A stretch of 20,979 nt of DNA from Betaproteobacteria bacterium (GCA_009922405.1 RFVZ01000012.1:1-20979), one strand, 5' to 3'. Positions 1 to 6,987 are shown, counted from the stretch's first letter. The notes: a model not told the origin generated them from the sequence alone. Numbers and translations are program-made.

Positions 1-432
1 TAGCCGGAGTAGGGCCAGCGCCGAATCCGCCTGCTGACGCAGAGCGTTGTTGGCCATGATCGCTTCGGGCTCAACAGCGGGTTTCGCCACTGGCGTACCG
101 CTTGCCGCATCGAACCACTTGCCATCGGCAGACAGCAAAATGGTGCCCGAAGGACCAGTCGCGAGTTCGCCATCGACCAGCGCCTTGAGGATTATCGCGA
201 CCCGAGGTTCGGCGGTCGCCACCAATTGTTCGATCGCGGCCACCCGAGCATCAAACTCTTCGCTGGCCAGACCCTGCAGGGCTTGCTGAGAGACCTCTGC
301 CCGGACTGGCGAATGCCCGACAAAGGAAGCCAGACCCAACACAAAAAGAACAGCGCAGGAGCCCGTCCGCAAAATCCAGCTGGCGAACAAAAACGGCCTC
401 GGAGAGCCGGGAAAAAATCGGGACGAACGCAT
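1..432 (-). CDS. urtB: Urea ABC transporter permease UrtB, N-terminal part (cut by left edge)
   Basis: This reading frame is open for 144 codons and runs off the left edge. It starts with a signal peptide: a hydrophobic stretch (CAVLFVLGLASFVG, residues 26-39) and a likely cleavage after VRA at residue 45. A periplasmic N-terminal region follows, with phrases such as EEFDARVAAIEQLV, ILKALVDGELATG and ADGKWFDAASG. This pattern is typical of UrtB, whose LivH-like membrane domain comes later and is outside the window. UrtB is one of the two permeases of the urea uptake transporter UrtABCDE. The gene follows urtA in the same direction after a 129-bp gap. The start is uncertain. ATG at 432 has no clear ribosome site. 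An in-frame TTG at 390 has GAGG six bases upstream and would give a more usual 31-residue signal peptide. The product is well supported by the downstream position after urtA. Confidence 0.85.
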   Translation of the reverse strand, partial: MRSSRFFPGSPRPFLFASWILRTGSCAVLFVLGLASFVGHSPVRAEVSQQALQGLASEEFDARVAAIEQLVATAEPRVAIILKALVDGELATGPSGTILLSADGKWFDAASGTPVAKPAVEPEAIMANNALRQQADSALALLRL

Positions 433-486
433 TGGGAGCCGACCAGATGTCGGATGTGTAAACAGAAAAAATGGTGCTGTGAAGCC

Positions 487-520
487 AGACCTTGCCGAGG
501 CGAACGTCCCGGCAAGGTCT
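487..520 (-). promoter_or_regulatory. Intercistronic hairpin between urtA and urtB
   Basis: The arms AGACCTTGCCG (487-497) and CGGCAAGGTCT (510-520) form a perfect 11-bp inverted repeat around a 12-base loop. It lies about 40 bases past the urtA stop and 55 bases before urtB. No T-run follows on the minus strand, so it is not a standard intrinsic terminator. Such hairpins after the binding-protein gene of ABC transporter operons often stabilise the upstream mRNA or reduce read-through, so the binding protein outnumbers the permease. That role is inferred here. Confidence 0.65.
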
Positions 521-561
521 AACAATCAGCGCATGAGCAGATCAGAAACGACGAGAAGCGA

Positions 562-1866
562 TCAGATCTTCTGTTTCGCCTCATTGCCTTCAATGAAGGG
601 CGACCAGGGCTGAGCGCGGATTGGCTCTTTGGTCTTGTAGACGATGGAGAACTGACCGTTGGCCTGAATTTCGCCAATCATGACGGGCTTGTGCAGGTGA
701 TGATTGGTCTTGTCCATCATCAGTTTCATGCCACAAGGCGCCATGAAGGTCTGACCTGCCATGGCGACGCGAACCTTGTCGACTTCAACCGATTTCGCTT
801 TCTCGACTGCCTGCTTCCACATGTTCAGGCCGACGTAGGTGGCTTCCATCGGATCATTGGTCACGACCGTGTCAGCGTTGGGGACCTTGTTCTTCATCGC
901 CCACGCTTTGTACATCTTCACGAAGGCATCGTTCTCAGGTGCCTTGACACTCATGAAGTAGTTCCAGGCGGCCAGGTGGCCAACCAGCGGCTTGGTGTCG
1001 ACACCGCGCAGTTCTTCTTCGCCCACCGAGAAGGCCACGACGGGCACATCGGTCGCCTTGAGACCTGCGTTACCCAACTCTTTGTAGAAAGGCACGTTCG
1101 AGTCACCGTTGACGGTCGAGATCACCGCAGTCTTGCCGCCCGCAGAGAATTTCTTGATGTTGGCCACAATCGTCTGGTAATCACTGTGCCCGAACGGGGT
1201 GTAGACCTCTTCGATGTCTTTCTCGGCAACGCCCTTGCTCTTGAGGAACGCGCGCAGAATCTTGTTGGTCGTGCGTGGATACACATAGTCGGTGCCGAGC
1301 AGGAACCAGCGCTTGGCCGATCCGCCCTGCTTGCCCATCAAGTACTCCACCGCAGGGATCGCCTGCTGGTTGGGCGCAGCGCCGGTATAAAACACATTCT
1401 GCGATAGCTCTTCGCCTTCGTACTGAACCGGATAGAAGAGCAGGTTGTTGAGCTCTTCAAACACGGGCAGCACGCTCTTGCGCGAGACCGAGGTCCAGCA
1501 ACCAAAAACCGCAGAGACTTTGTCTTGGGTGATTAGCTGACGAGCCTTTTCGGCAAACAGCGGCCAGTTCGAGGCCGGATCAACGATCACGGGCTCGAGC
1601 TGGCGGCCAAGAATTCCGCCCTTGGCGTTGAAGGCCTCGAGAGTCATCACGGCGGTGTTCTTGAGCGCGGTCTCAGAGATGGCCATCGTGCCGGAGAGCG
1701 AGTGCAGGATGCCGACTTTGATCGGTGACTTGTCCTGCGCGAAAAGGATCGACGGACCAGAGAGGGTGACGACGGAGCCAGTCGCAGCCGCCGCCTTGAG
1801 GAAGGACCGACGCGGGGTCGTTGGAGTCTTGGGAGCGGAAGGGTTCGAAGAGTTCGAATGGGTCAT
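562..1866 (-). CDS. urtA: Urea ABC transporter substrate-binding protein UrtA
   Basis: This is a 434-residue periplasmic binding protein of the urea uptake transporter. It delivers urea to the UrtBC permease, which is driven by the UrtD and UrtE ATPases. Residues 19-24 read RRSFLK, a twin-arginine (Tat) motif, followed by a hydrophobic stretch and a likely cleavage near LFAQ (about residue 44). The mature protein begins with IKVGILHSLSGTMAISE and contains FGCWTSVSRKSVLPVFEE, LLFYPVQYEGEE and FLLGTDYVYPRTTN, all typical of UrtA rather than branched-chain amino-acid binding proteins. I chose the ATG at 1866 because GAGG lies about 8 bases upstream and the Tat signal then has a normal length. 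The frame stays open to a TTG at 1953, but that start would fall inside the proposed promoter. It is the first gene of a minus-strand operon with urtB. Confidence 0.95.
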   Translation of the reverse strand: MTHSNSSNPSAPKTPTTPRRSFLKAAAATGSVVTLSGPSILFAQDKSPIKVGILHSLSGTMAISETALKNTAVMTLEAFNAKGGILGRQLEPVIVDPASNWPLFAEKARQLITQDKVSAVFGCWTSVSRKSVLPVFEELNNLLFYPVQYEGEELSQNVFYTGAAPNQQAIPAVEYLMGKQGGSAKRWFLLGTDYVYPRTTNKILRAFLKSKGVAEKDIEEVYTPFGHSDYQTIVANIKKFSAGGKTAVISTVNGDSNVPFYKELGNAGLKATDVPVVAFSVGEEELRGVDTKPLVGHLAAWNYFMSVKAPENDAFVKMYKAWAMKNKVPNADTVVTNDPMEATYVGLNMWKQAVEKAKSVEVDKVRVAMAGQTFMAPCGMKLMMDKTNHHLHKPVMIGEIQANGQFSIVYKTKEPIRAQPWSPFIEGNEAKQKI

Positions 1867-1948
1867 AAAAAGCCTCGAGTGTTGATAGAGGTTTTGAGGA
1901 GAGGAGACAGTGCGGGTGACCGTGCGGATGACGCTCGACTGCACACGT

Positions 1949-1964
1949 TGCAACCCCTATGCCA
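1949..1964 (-). promoter_or_regulatory. Sigma-54 (RpoN) promoter of the urt operon
   Basis: On the minus strand the sequence reads TGGCAT-AGGGG-TTGCA. This matches the sigma-54 consensus TGGCAC-N5-TTGCW at all but one defined base and keeps the GG-N10-GC spacing of the -24/-12 elements. Transcription would start near 1937, leaving a leader of about 70 bases before the urtA ATG at 1866. Urea transporter operons are commonly under nitrogen control, which fits. This is a motif match only. Confidence 0.72.
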
Positions 1965-2005
1965 TCGGGCGCACCGCCATCAAGCCCCAGAATTTGGAAG
2001 CGAAT

Positions 2006-2022
2006 CGCACCAAAGTGGGACT
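2006..2022 (-). promoter_or_regulatory. NtrC-like binding site A upstream of urtA
   Basis: CGCACCA-AAG-TGGGACT resembles the NtrC palindrome TGCACCA-N3-TGGTGCA. It matches 6 of 7 bases in the left half and 4 of 7 in the right. Its centre is about 75 bp upstream of the predicted start of transcription. It is the best of the three sites in this region. Confidence 0.5.
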
Positions 2023-2047
2023 TTTCGGAATCCAACTCGCACTTAGA

Positions 2048-2064
2048 CGCACCAAAATCTTCAA
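2048..2064 (-). promoter_or_regulatory. NtrC-like half site B upstream of urtA
   Basis: The left half CGCACCA is the same as in site A, while the right half is degenerate (TCTTCAA). The centre lies about 42 bp, or four helical turns, from site A and about 118 bp upstream of the predicted start of transcription, a usual distance for an enhancer of sigma-54 promoters. Confidence 0.4.
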
Positions 2065-2080
2065 CTTGGGGCGCCAGGGG

Positions 2081-2097
2081 CGCTCGGTTTTGGTGCC
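2081..2097 (-). promoter_or_regulatory. NtrC-like half site C upstream of urtA
   Basis: Here the right half is well kept (TGGTGCC against TGGTGCA) and the left half is weak. The centre lies about 33 bp, or three helical turns, from site B. Together the three sites lie on about the same face of the helix, which suits cooperative binding of NtrC dimers. The repeated core GCACCAAA or its complement is seen directly; the regulator is inferred. Confidence 0.4.
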
Positions 2098-2132
2098 TTA
2101 GGCCGAATCAAACACCGATCCCCGCAAATTGC

Positions 2133-2154
2133 CCTGAAATCAGCCTGAAATCAG
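2133..2154. repeat. Perfect 11-bp tandem repeat in the urtA/regulator intergenic region
   Basis: CCTGAAATCAG occurs twice without a gap (2133-2143 and 2144-2154). The period is close to one helical turn, so two bound proteins would lie on the same face. It could be an operator for the neighbouring regulator or for the urt operon, or simply a replication-slippage duplication. The rest of the 386-bp gap between urtA and the earliest possible regulator start (2253) holds the sigma-54 and NtrC-like sites described separately and a short palindrome, CCCAA-AG-TTGGG, at 2220-2231. I see no other clear signal there. Confidence 0.4.
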
Positions 2155-2282
2155 TGCACGGCGAGGTGGCGACGACCTGACGAACGGCCGCCCAAATTAG
2201 GCAAATCGCGAAACTACAACCCAAAGTTGGGGTATGAAACAAAGTTCCCAATCGTGAATAACGCTTTCAACACCACGCTGCC

Positions 2283-2837
2283 TTGAAAACGCCCGCCACC
2301 GCACCCAAAGACCATTTGAGCCCAATTCCATCGAAAGCTATTGGCGGCGAAACCAGCGGAGAAGCCGGGTTCGATCGCGGATTTCTCGCGCTCGCGCTGC
2401 ACCTGAATCGCCTTCGTTTAATGAGTCTGCAAAACCTGCGCGAACACCATCACGGTGATCTGGATCAGGCTCAAATCGCCAGCGCGCTAATGACGGTCAC
2501 TGTCGGTGCCGGGCTATTGCGCAGCGACGACGCTCTGCGACGATTGCGTAAAGACGGCCTGCCCGATCCGGCCCTTGGCCCATGGCCAAAACGGTCACAA
2601 CGGATTCGAGAACTGGTGGCCGCGACTGGGCTGCCGCGCGAAACCATAAGGCGCAAATTGCACCAGATGGAAGCACAGGGCGAAGTGGAGCGCGACGCGA
2701 CCGGCGGCTGGTTGTGGGCAATGGGTCAGGCCCCCGAAAGCCGGGAGATCTATCGCCAGGAAATGCGCCAACTGTTGGTTGGTGTTGAACCGTTGCGGGA
2801 ACTCCTGGTGTCGGCGCAAGAACTCCTCGGACCCTGA
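2283..2837 (+). CDS. Winged-helix DNA-binding regulator, target unknown
   Basis: This is a putative transcription regulator of 184 residues from the TTG at 2283. The C-terminal part (about residues 104-148) contains SQRIRELVAATGLPRETIRRKLHQMEAQGEVER followed by GGWLW. That is a helix-turn-helix with a PRETIRRK recognition helix and a wing, as in many small proteobacterial winged-helix proteins. The N-terminal part (about 30-75) is mostly helical, with an HHHGDLDQAQIASAL segment that may serve dimerisation. I cannot name the family or ligand. The start is uncertain: GTG at 2253 (194 residues), TTG at 2283 and ATG at 2421 (138 residues) all lack a clear ribosome site. I prefer an early start because the hydrophobic helix before 2421 looks like part of the fold. 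It is divergent from urtA and its stop is four bases from the convergent oxidase gene. Confidence 0.7.
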   Translation: MKTPATAPKDHLSPIPSKAIGGETSGEAGFDRGFLALALHLNRLRLMSLQNLREHHHGDLDQAQIASALMTVTVGAGLLRSDDALRRLRKDGLPDPALGPWPKRSQRIRELVAATGLPRETIRRKLHQMEAQGEVERDATGGWLWAMGQAPESREIYRQEMRQLLVGVEPLRELLVSAQELLGP

Positions 2838-2841
2838 GAGA

Positions 2842-4263
2842 TCAGGCGCGAAAGATCTTCCCGGGGTTCAAAATTCCCACTGGGTCGAGCGCCCGTTTGA
2901 TTCGTCGCATCAGATCGATCGTATCGTCCCCATGCTCTTCGACCAGGAAGTCGATTTTGTGCAGACCCACGCCGTGTTCGCCCGTGCAGGTGCCATCCAC
3001 CGCGAGCGCAAGCCGAACGATTTCAGCGTTAAGGCGCTCGGCCTCATTCACCTCGGCCTGGTCGAGTGGGTCGACCAAAATGATGCCGTGAAAGTTACCG
3101 TCACCCACATGCCCGAATAACATCGAGGGCATCGGCGCACTATCCAGAATGTGGCGAGCTCCCTCGATCGAATCGGCGAGTCGCGAAATCGGCACGCAGG
3201 TATCGGTTGAAATGGCGCGCGAGCCCGGCCGGACCTGCAAACAAGCAAAGTAGGCGTGATGGCGGGCTTGCCACAAACGGGTGCGGTCTTCAGGGCGGGT
3301 AGCCCATTCAAAATTCTGCCCGCCCAACTCGCTGGCAATCGACTCCACCATCTTGATCTGCTCGGTCACACCCGCTTCGGTGCCATGGAATTCCAGAAAC
3401 AGCGTTGGGCGCTCGGCCATCGTGGTCTTCTGGTAGGCGTTGATTGCCCGAATCGTCCGCTCGCAAAGAAATTCACTCCGAGCGATCGGTACACCCATTT
3501 GAATCGTCTGAATCACGGTATTGATCGCCGAAGGAACATCCGGAAAACTGACGACGGCGGCGCTGATCGACTCCGGCTGAGGATAGAGCCGCACCGTCGC
3601 TTCAACGATCACACCCAGCGTCCCCTCGGAGCCCACAAACAGGCGGGTCAAGTCGTACCCAGCTGAACTTTTGCGCGCGCGGCGGGCGGTTCGGACGACT
3701 TTGCCATCGGCTGTCACGACCGTCAGGGCAACGACGTTCTCACGCATGGTGCCGTAGCGAACCGCATTCGTCCCGGATGCACGGGTTGCGCACATGCCAC
3801 CAATACTGGCATCCGCGCCGGGATCGATCGGAAAGAAAAGCCCCGTGCCCGCCAGCTCGCGATTGAGTTGCATCCGGGTCACGCCTGGCTGGACGGTCGC
3901 CGTCCCGTCCTCGGCATGGATCGAAAGCACCCGATTCATTCCAGACACGTCGAGCGAGACGCCGCCCTGACTGGCCAACAGCGAACCTTCTATTGAGGAG
4001 CCCACCCCGTAAGGGATCAATGGCACCTGGTACTGCCGGCACCAATCGACCACCGCCACAACGTCTTCGACGGACTGCGCAAAAATCACCGCATCGGGTG
4101 GCATCGGCAGGAATGGAGATTCGTCGCGACCGTGCTGTTCGCGCACCGACGCACCGGTGCTGTAACGCTCGGCAAAGCGTTCGCGCGCGGCGGCCTCGAA
4201 ACCGGGCGGGAGCGGCGCGCGATCGAACGCCCGAATCGGGGCTTGAGCGATAGGTTGGTTCAT
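2842..4263 (-). CDS. FAD-binding oxidase, D-lactate dehydrogenase/GlcD type
   Basis: This is a 473-residue flavoprotein of the vanillyl-alcohol oxidase/PCMH superfamily that probably oxidises D-lactate or a related 2-hydroxy acid. The FAD domain shows PLIPYGVGSSIEGSLLA, GADASIGGMCATRASGTNAVRYGTMRENV and SSAGYDLTRLFVGSEGTLGVI. The C-terminal cap shows the metal-binding GHVGDGNFHG, GEHGVGLHK and the closing RRIKRALDPVGILNPGKIF. The length and motif order match LDHD/GlcD-type enzymes, but sequence alone does not separate D-lactate from glycolate or D-2-hydroxyglutarate. No glcE or glcF partner lies next to it, which favours a stand-alone D-lactate dehydrogenase. I chose ATG 4263 because GGAG lies 8 bases upstream. 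The longer open frame starting at 4347 would cover the promoter region. It diverges from the cobalamin adenosyltransferase gene with a 90-bp gap. Confidence 0.9.
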   Translation of the reverse strand: MNQPIAQAPIRAFDRAPLPPGFEAAARERFAERYSTGASVREQHGRDESPFLPMPPDAVIFAQSVEDVVAVVDWCRQYQVPLIPYGVGSSIEGSLLASQGGVSLDVSGMNRVLSIHAEDGTATVQPGVTRMQLNRELAGTGLFFPIDPGADASIGGMCATRASGTNAVRYGTMRENVVALTVVTADGKVVRTARRARKSSAGYDLTRLFVGSEGTLGVIVEATVRLYPQPESISAAVVSFPDVPSAINTVIQTIQMGVPIARSEFLCERTIRAINAYQKTTMAERPTLFLEFHGTEAGVTEQIKMVESIASELGGQNFEWATRPEDRTRLWQARHHAYFACLQVRPGSRAISTDTCVPISRLADSIEGARHILDSAPMPSMLFGHVGDGNFHGIILVDPLDQAEVNEAERLNAEIVRLALAVDGTCTGEHGVGLHKIDFLVEEHGDDTIDLMRRIKRALDPVGILNPGKIFRA

Positions 4264-4296
4264 AGATGGGTCTCCGGAAAGCTTCTGGTTTCTCGC

Positions 4297-4302
4297 ATTG
4301 TA
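4297..4302 (-). promoter_or_regulatory. Possible -10 box for the FAD oxidase gene
   Basis: TACAAT on the minus strand differs from TATAAT by one base and lies about 34 bases upstream of the ATG at 4263, which would give a leader of about 27 bases. The -35 region is not convincing: TTCAAT lies 16 bases upstream. The 90-bp gap must hold promoters for both divergent genes, which adds modest support. Confidence 0.35.
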
Positions 4303-4353
4303 AGATCGTCGGCTACGCATTGAATCAACCATCCGACAGGACAACAAACCATC

Positions 4354-4971
4354 ATGGGTTTTCGGCTCAGCGCGATCGCCACCCGTACGGGCGATGACGG
4401 GACCACCGGGCTAGGTGACGGCAGCCGGGTTGCCAAAGACTCGGCCCGAGTTGTCGCCATGGGTGACGTCGACGAACTGAACTCCACTCTGGGACTTCTG
4501 CGCTGCGAACCATTGCCTGCGCTAATCGATACGTTGCTGAATCAAATTCAGAATGATTTGTTCGATCTGGGTGGTGAACTCAGTATTCCGGGCTTTGTCC
4601 TGCTCGCAGAGGAACGGGTGCTTGCGCTCGACCAGGCTCTCGAGGACTACAACGCCGAACTCCCTCGGCTGGAGGAATTCATCTTGCCGGGGGGCAGTCG
4701 CAGCGCTGCGATCGCTCATGTAGCCCGCACGATCTGCCGGCGCGCCGAACGGACCGTGATCAGCCTTGCGAGCCAGGCGCCATTGGCTGCGGACAGCGCT
4801 GACAGTGCAGACAATGCGACCAGCGCCGCCCCCGCAGACCCTGCGCCCCCGGCGTTGCGCCCCCTCGCGCAGCAGTACCTTAATCGCCTGAGCGACCTAC
4901 TCTTTGTGCTGGCCAGGACCCTCAACCGGGTTGAAGGCGGCGACGATGTGTTGTGGTCTCGAGAGCGCTAA
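4354..4971 (+). CDS. pduO: Cob(I)alamin adenosyltransferase, PduO type
   Basis: This enzyme transfers the adenosyl group of ATP to cob(I)alamin to make adenosylcobalamin. Family motifs appear in order: TRTGDDGTTGLGDG near the N-terminus (ATP binding), GDVDELNSTLG, NDLFDLGGEL, LPGGS, HVARTICRRAER (conserved Arg residues of the active site) and YLNRLSDLLFVLAR. It has 205 residues, longer than usual because of an Ala/Asp/Pro-rich insertion at about 141-167 (DSADSAD...) between the RAER helix and the final helix. The insertion looks like a flexible loop and leaves the catalytic motifs whole. The ATG at 4354 has AGGA about 12 bases upstream, a rather long spacing. A GST-like gene follows after 15 bases, so they probably share a transcript. 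Confidence 0.93.
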   Translation: MGFRLSAIATRTGDDGTTGLGDGSRVAKDSARVVAMGDVDELNSTLGLLRCEPLPALIDTLLNQIQNDLFDLGGELSIPGFVLLAEERVLALDQALEDYNAELPRLEEFILPGGSRSAAIAHVARTICRRAERTVISLASQAPLAADSADSADNATSAAPADPAPPALRPLAQQYLNRLSDLLFVLARTLNRVEGGDDVLWSRER

Positions 4972-4986
4972 CCCAAGGTCCCCAAG

Positions 4987-5715
4987 ATGCAGACGCTCTA
5001 CATCGCCAATAAAAACTATTCGTCCTGGTCACTGAGACCCTGGGTCTTGATGCAAGAGTTGGGCATCCCGTTCGAGGAGCGGCTCGTCCCTTTCGTATCG
5101 GCCGACCAAGCCAGCCCATTCTTCGACTTCTCGCCCACGGGTAAGGTCCCGTGTCTGGTTAATCATCGGGATTCAGTTGAAGGCGACGCTGGCATCGCCC
5201 CCCACGACGGCGTCATATGGGATTCGTTAGCCATCTCTGAGTATCTCGCCGAACACCATCCCGGCGTCTGGCCCAAGGCCAGCGATGCGCGTCATTGGGC
5301 CCGCAGCGCATGCGCCGAAATGCATTCGGGATTTGGAACGCTGCGCAGAATTTGCACGATGAATTGCGGTGTTCGAGTCCAACTTCCTGCCCTTACGATT
5401 GAACTCCTCGGAGATCTCAATCGGATTGACCAGCTTTGGCTTGAGGGACTTAGTCGGTTCGGCGGACCCTTTCTGGCGGGGTCGGTATTCACTGCGGTCG
5501 ATGCATTCTTCTGCCCGGTCGCGTTCCGGATCCAGACCTATGGCCTAGCACTCAGTCCGCCCGCGATGAACTATGCGAAGACGCTTCTCGAACTGCCAGC
5601 CATGCGCCGGTGGTATGCGGAGGCGCTCAACGAAACCTGGCGCGACGAGGCCCATGAGATCGATATGCGCCAAACAGGCACACTCCTGCAAGACCTGCGA
5701 CGCGCCGTTGCATAA
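4987..5715 (+). CDS. Glutathione S-transferase family protein
   Basis: This 242-residue protein has a thioredoxin-like N-terminal domain (MQTLYIANKNYSSWSLRPWVLMQELGIPFEE, then FSPTGKVPCLV and VIWDSLAISEYLAEHHP) and an all-helical C-terminal domain. The YSSWSLRPW motif supplies the serine expected to activate glutathione, and the VIWDSLAI segment holds the Asp-Ser pair that binds its gamma-glutamyl part. Between KVPCLV and VIWDS there is an extra stretch of about 15 residues (HRDSVEGDAGIAPHDG) where relatives usually have a short turn. The substrate is unknown. AAGG lies 8 bases before the ATG. It lies between the adenosyltransferase and the MFS gene, all on the plus strand. Confidence 0.9.
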   Translation: MQTLYIANKNYSSWSLRPWVLMQELGIPFEERLVPFVSADQASPFFDFSPTGKVPCLVNHRDSVEGDAGIAPHDGVIWDSLAISEYLAEHHPGVWPKASDARHWARSACAEMHSGFGTLRRICTMNCGVRVQLPALTIELLGDLNRIDQLWLEGLSRFGGPFLAGSVFTAVDAFFCPVAFRIQTYGLALSPPAMNYAKTLLELPAMRRWYAEALNETWRDEAHEIDMRQTGTLLQDLRRAVA

Positions 5716-5763
5716 GGGCGTCGACCGCGCACTCGACCGCCATTCCATCAAGAGATCGTTTTA

Positions 5764-6975
5764 ATGTTCAAGACCCTCAAGGCGCCTGGCGTCCTGGCCA
5801 TCGTTCTGTCGGCGGCAGGCATTCTGATGCTCACGATGGGGACTCGGCAATCCCTCGGTTTGTTCATGGGCCCGATGAACTCGTCGACCGGCCTGGGCGT
5901 GGTCACCCTCAGCCTCGCGCTGGCGATCGGGCAGTTTGTCTGGGGCCTGGCGCAACCGATAGCAGGGGCGATTGCCGACCGTTGGGGCTCGCGCTATGTG
6001 CTGTTTGCCGCGATTCTCTCGGCAGCCCTCGGGCTGGCGTTGACCCCTTTCATGGATACCGGGATCGGCCTCGGAATCACGCAAGGGATCCTCTTTGCCG
6101 GCGGCGCCGGCGCAGCGAGTTTCTCGATTCTGATGGGCGCGACCGCCAAGCAGGTACCGGCCGAAGCCCGCGCGGCTGCATCGGGCGTCATCAATGCCGG
6201 CGCGTCGGTCGGACAGTTCATTCTGACCCCGATCATTCAGCGCTTGATTCAGGCCCTGGGTTGGATGGGCGCGATGTGGTCGACAGTCGCCCTCATTGCG
6301 CTAGCGATTCCACTGGTGAACCGCGTCGCGCCTACCCGGGCGAGCGCCGATCCAGCGCCCGTTTCGGGATCGGATCTCCGCCATGCAGTGTCTGAAGCTT
6401 TTCAAAGCCCGAGCTATGGCCTCCTGCATTTAGGCTTTTTCACCTGCGGGTTTCACATTGCCTTTCTGGTCACCCATCTGCCCGGCGAGGTTGACCTGTG
6501 CGGGCTACCGGCGTCCGTGGCCAGTTGGTCGCTGGCCCTGATTGGACTAGCGAACATCTTTGGTGGTCTTTATGCCAGTCACCTGATCAGCCGTTATCGC
6601 AGCAAGAACGTACTCGCTGGCATGTATGCGTCGCGAGCAATTTGTGTCCTCCTGTATCTGCTAGCCCCGAAAACCGAGTGGACCTTTTACCTGTTCGGTA
6701 TCAGCCTCGGGGCCACCTGGTTGGCCACCGTGCCACCGACCGCCGCCATCGTCGGCAAGCTGTTTGGTACCCGCTTTCTGGCGACCCTCTTTGGGATGAC
6801 CCTGGTGTCGCATCAGATCGGTGGCTTTCTGGGCGCCTGGCTGGGCGGCTTAGCACTTGCGCACCTGGGGAATTTTCAGTGGATGTGGTACGCCGATGCG
6901 GCTCTCGCCGCCTTTGCAGCACTCGTCAATATCCCGATCCGCGAGGCGGCAGTACCCCAAACGGCGGCCGCCTGA
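5764..6975 (+). CDS. Major facilitator superfamily transporter
   Basis: This is a 403-residue integral membrane protein with about 12 hydrophobic segments and a central hydrophilic loop (about residues 190-215), as expected for MFS carriers. The cytoplasmic loop after TM2 carries GAIADRWGSR, a version of the MFS signature G-x3-D-R-x-G-x-R. The start TMGTRQSLGLFMGPM resembles MFS proteins of the oxalate/formate or monocarboxylate-like group, but the substrate cannot be told from sequence. The start at 5764 has only a weak AAGAGA about 12 bases upstream. It follows the GST-like gene by 48 bp and converges on aroG. Confidence 0.9.
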   Translation: MFKTLKAPGVLAIVLSAAGILMLTMGTRQSLGLFMGPMNSSTGLGVVTLSLALAIGQFVWGLAQPIAGAIADRWGSRYVLFAAILSAALGLALTPFMDTGIGLGITQGILFAGGAGAASFSILMGATAKQVPAEARAAASGVINAGASVGQFILTPIIQRLIQALGWMGAMWSTVALIALAIPLVNRVAPTRASADPAPVSGSDLRHAVSEAFQSPSYGLLHLGFFTCGFHIAFLVTHLPGEVDLCGLPASVASWSLALIGLANIFGGLYASHLISRYRSKNVLAGMYASRAICVLLYLLAPKTEWTFYLFGISLGATWLATVPPTAAIVGKLFGTRFLATLFGMTLVSHQIGGFLGAWLGGLALAHLGNFQWMWYADAALAAFAALVNIPIREAAVPQTAAA

Positions 6976-6987
6976 AATCAGGGCGCA

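Noticed and set aside
1867..1953. A longer urtA starting with TTG at 1953
   Set aside because: The added residues are not a signal peptide, the TTG is part of the sigma-54 promoter match, and ATG 1866 has a ribosome site and a normal Tat signal.
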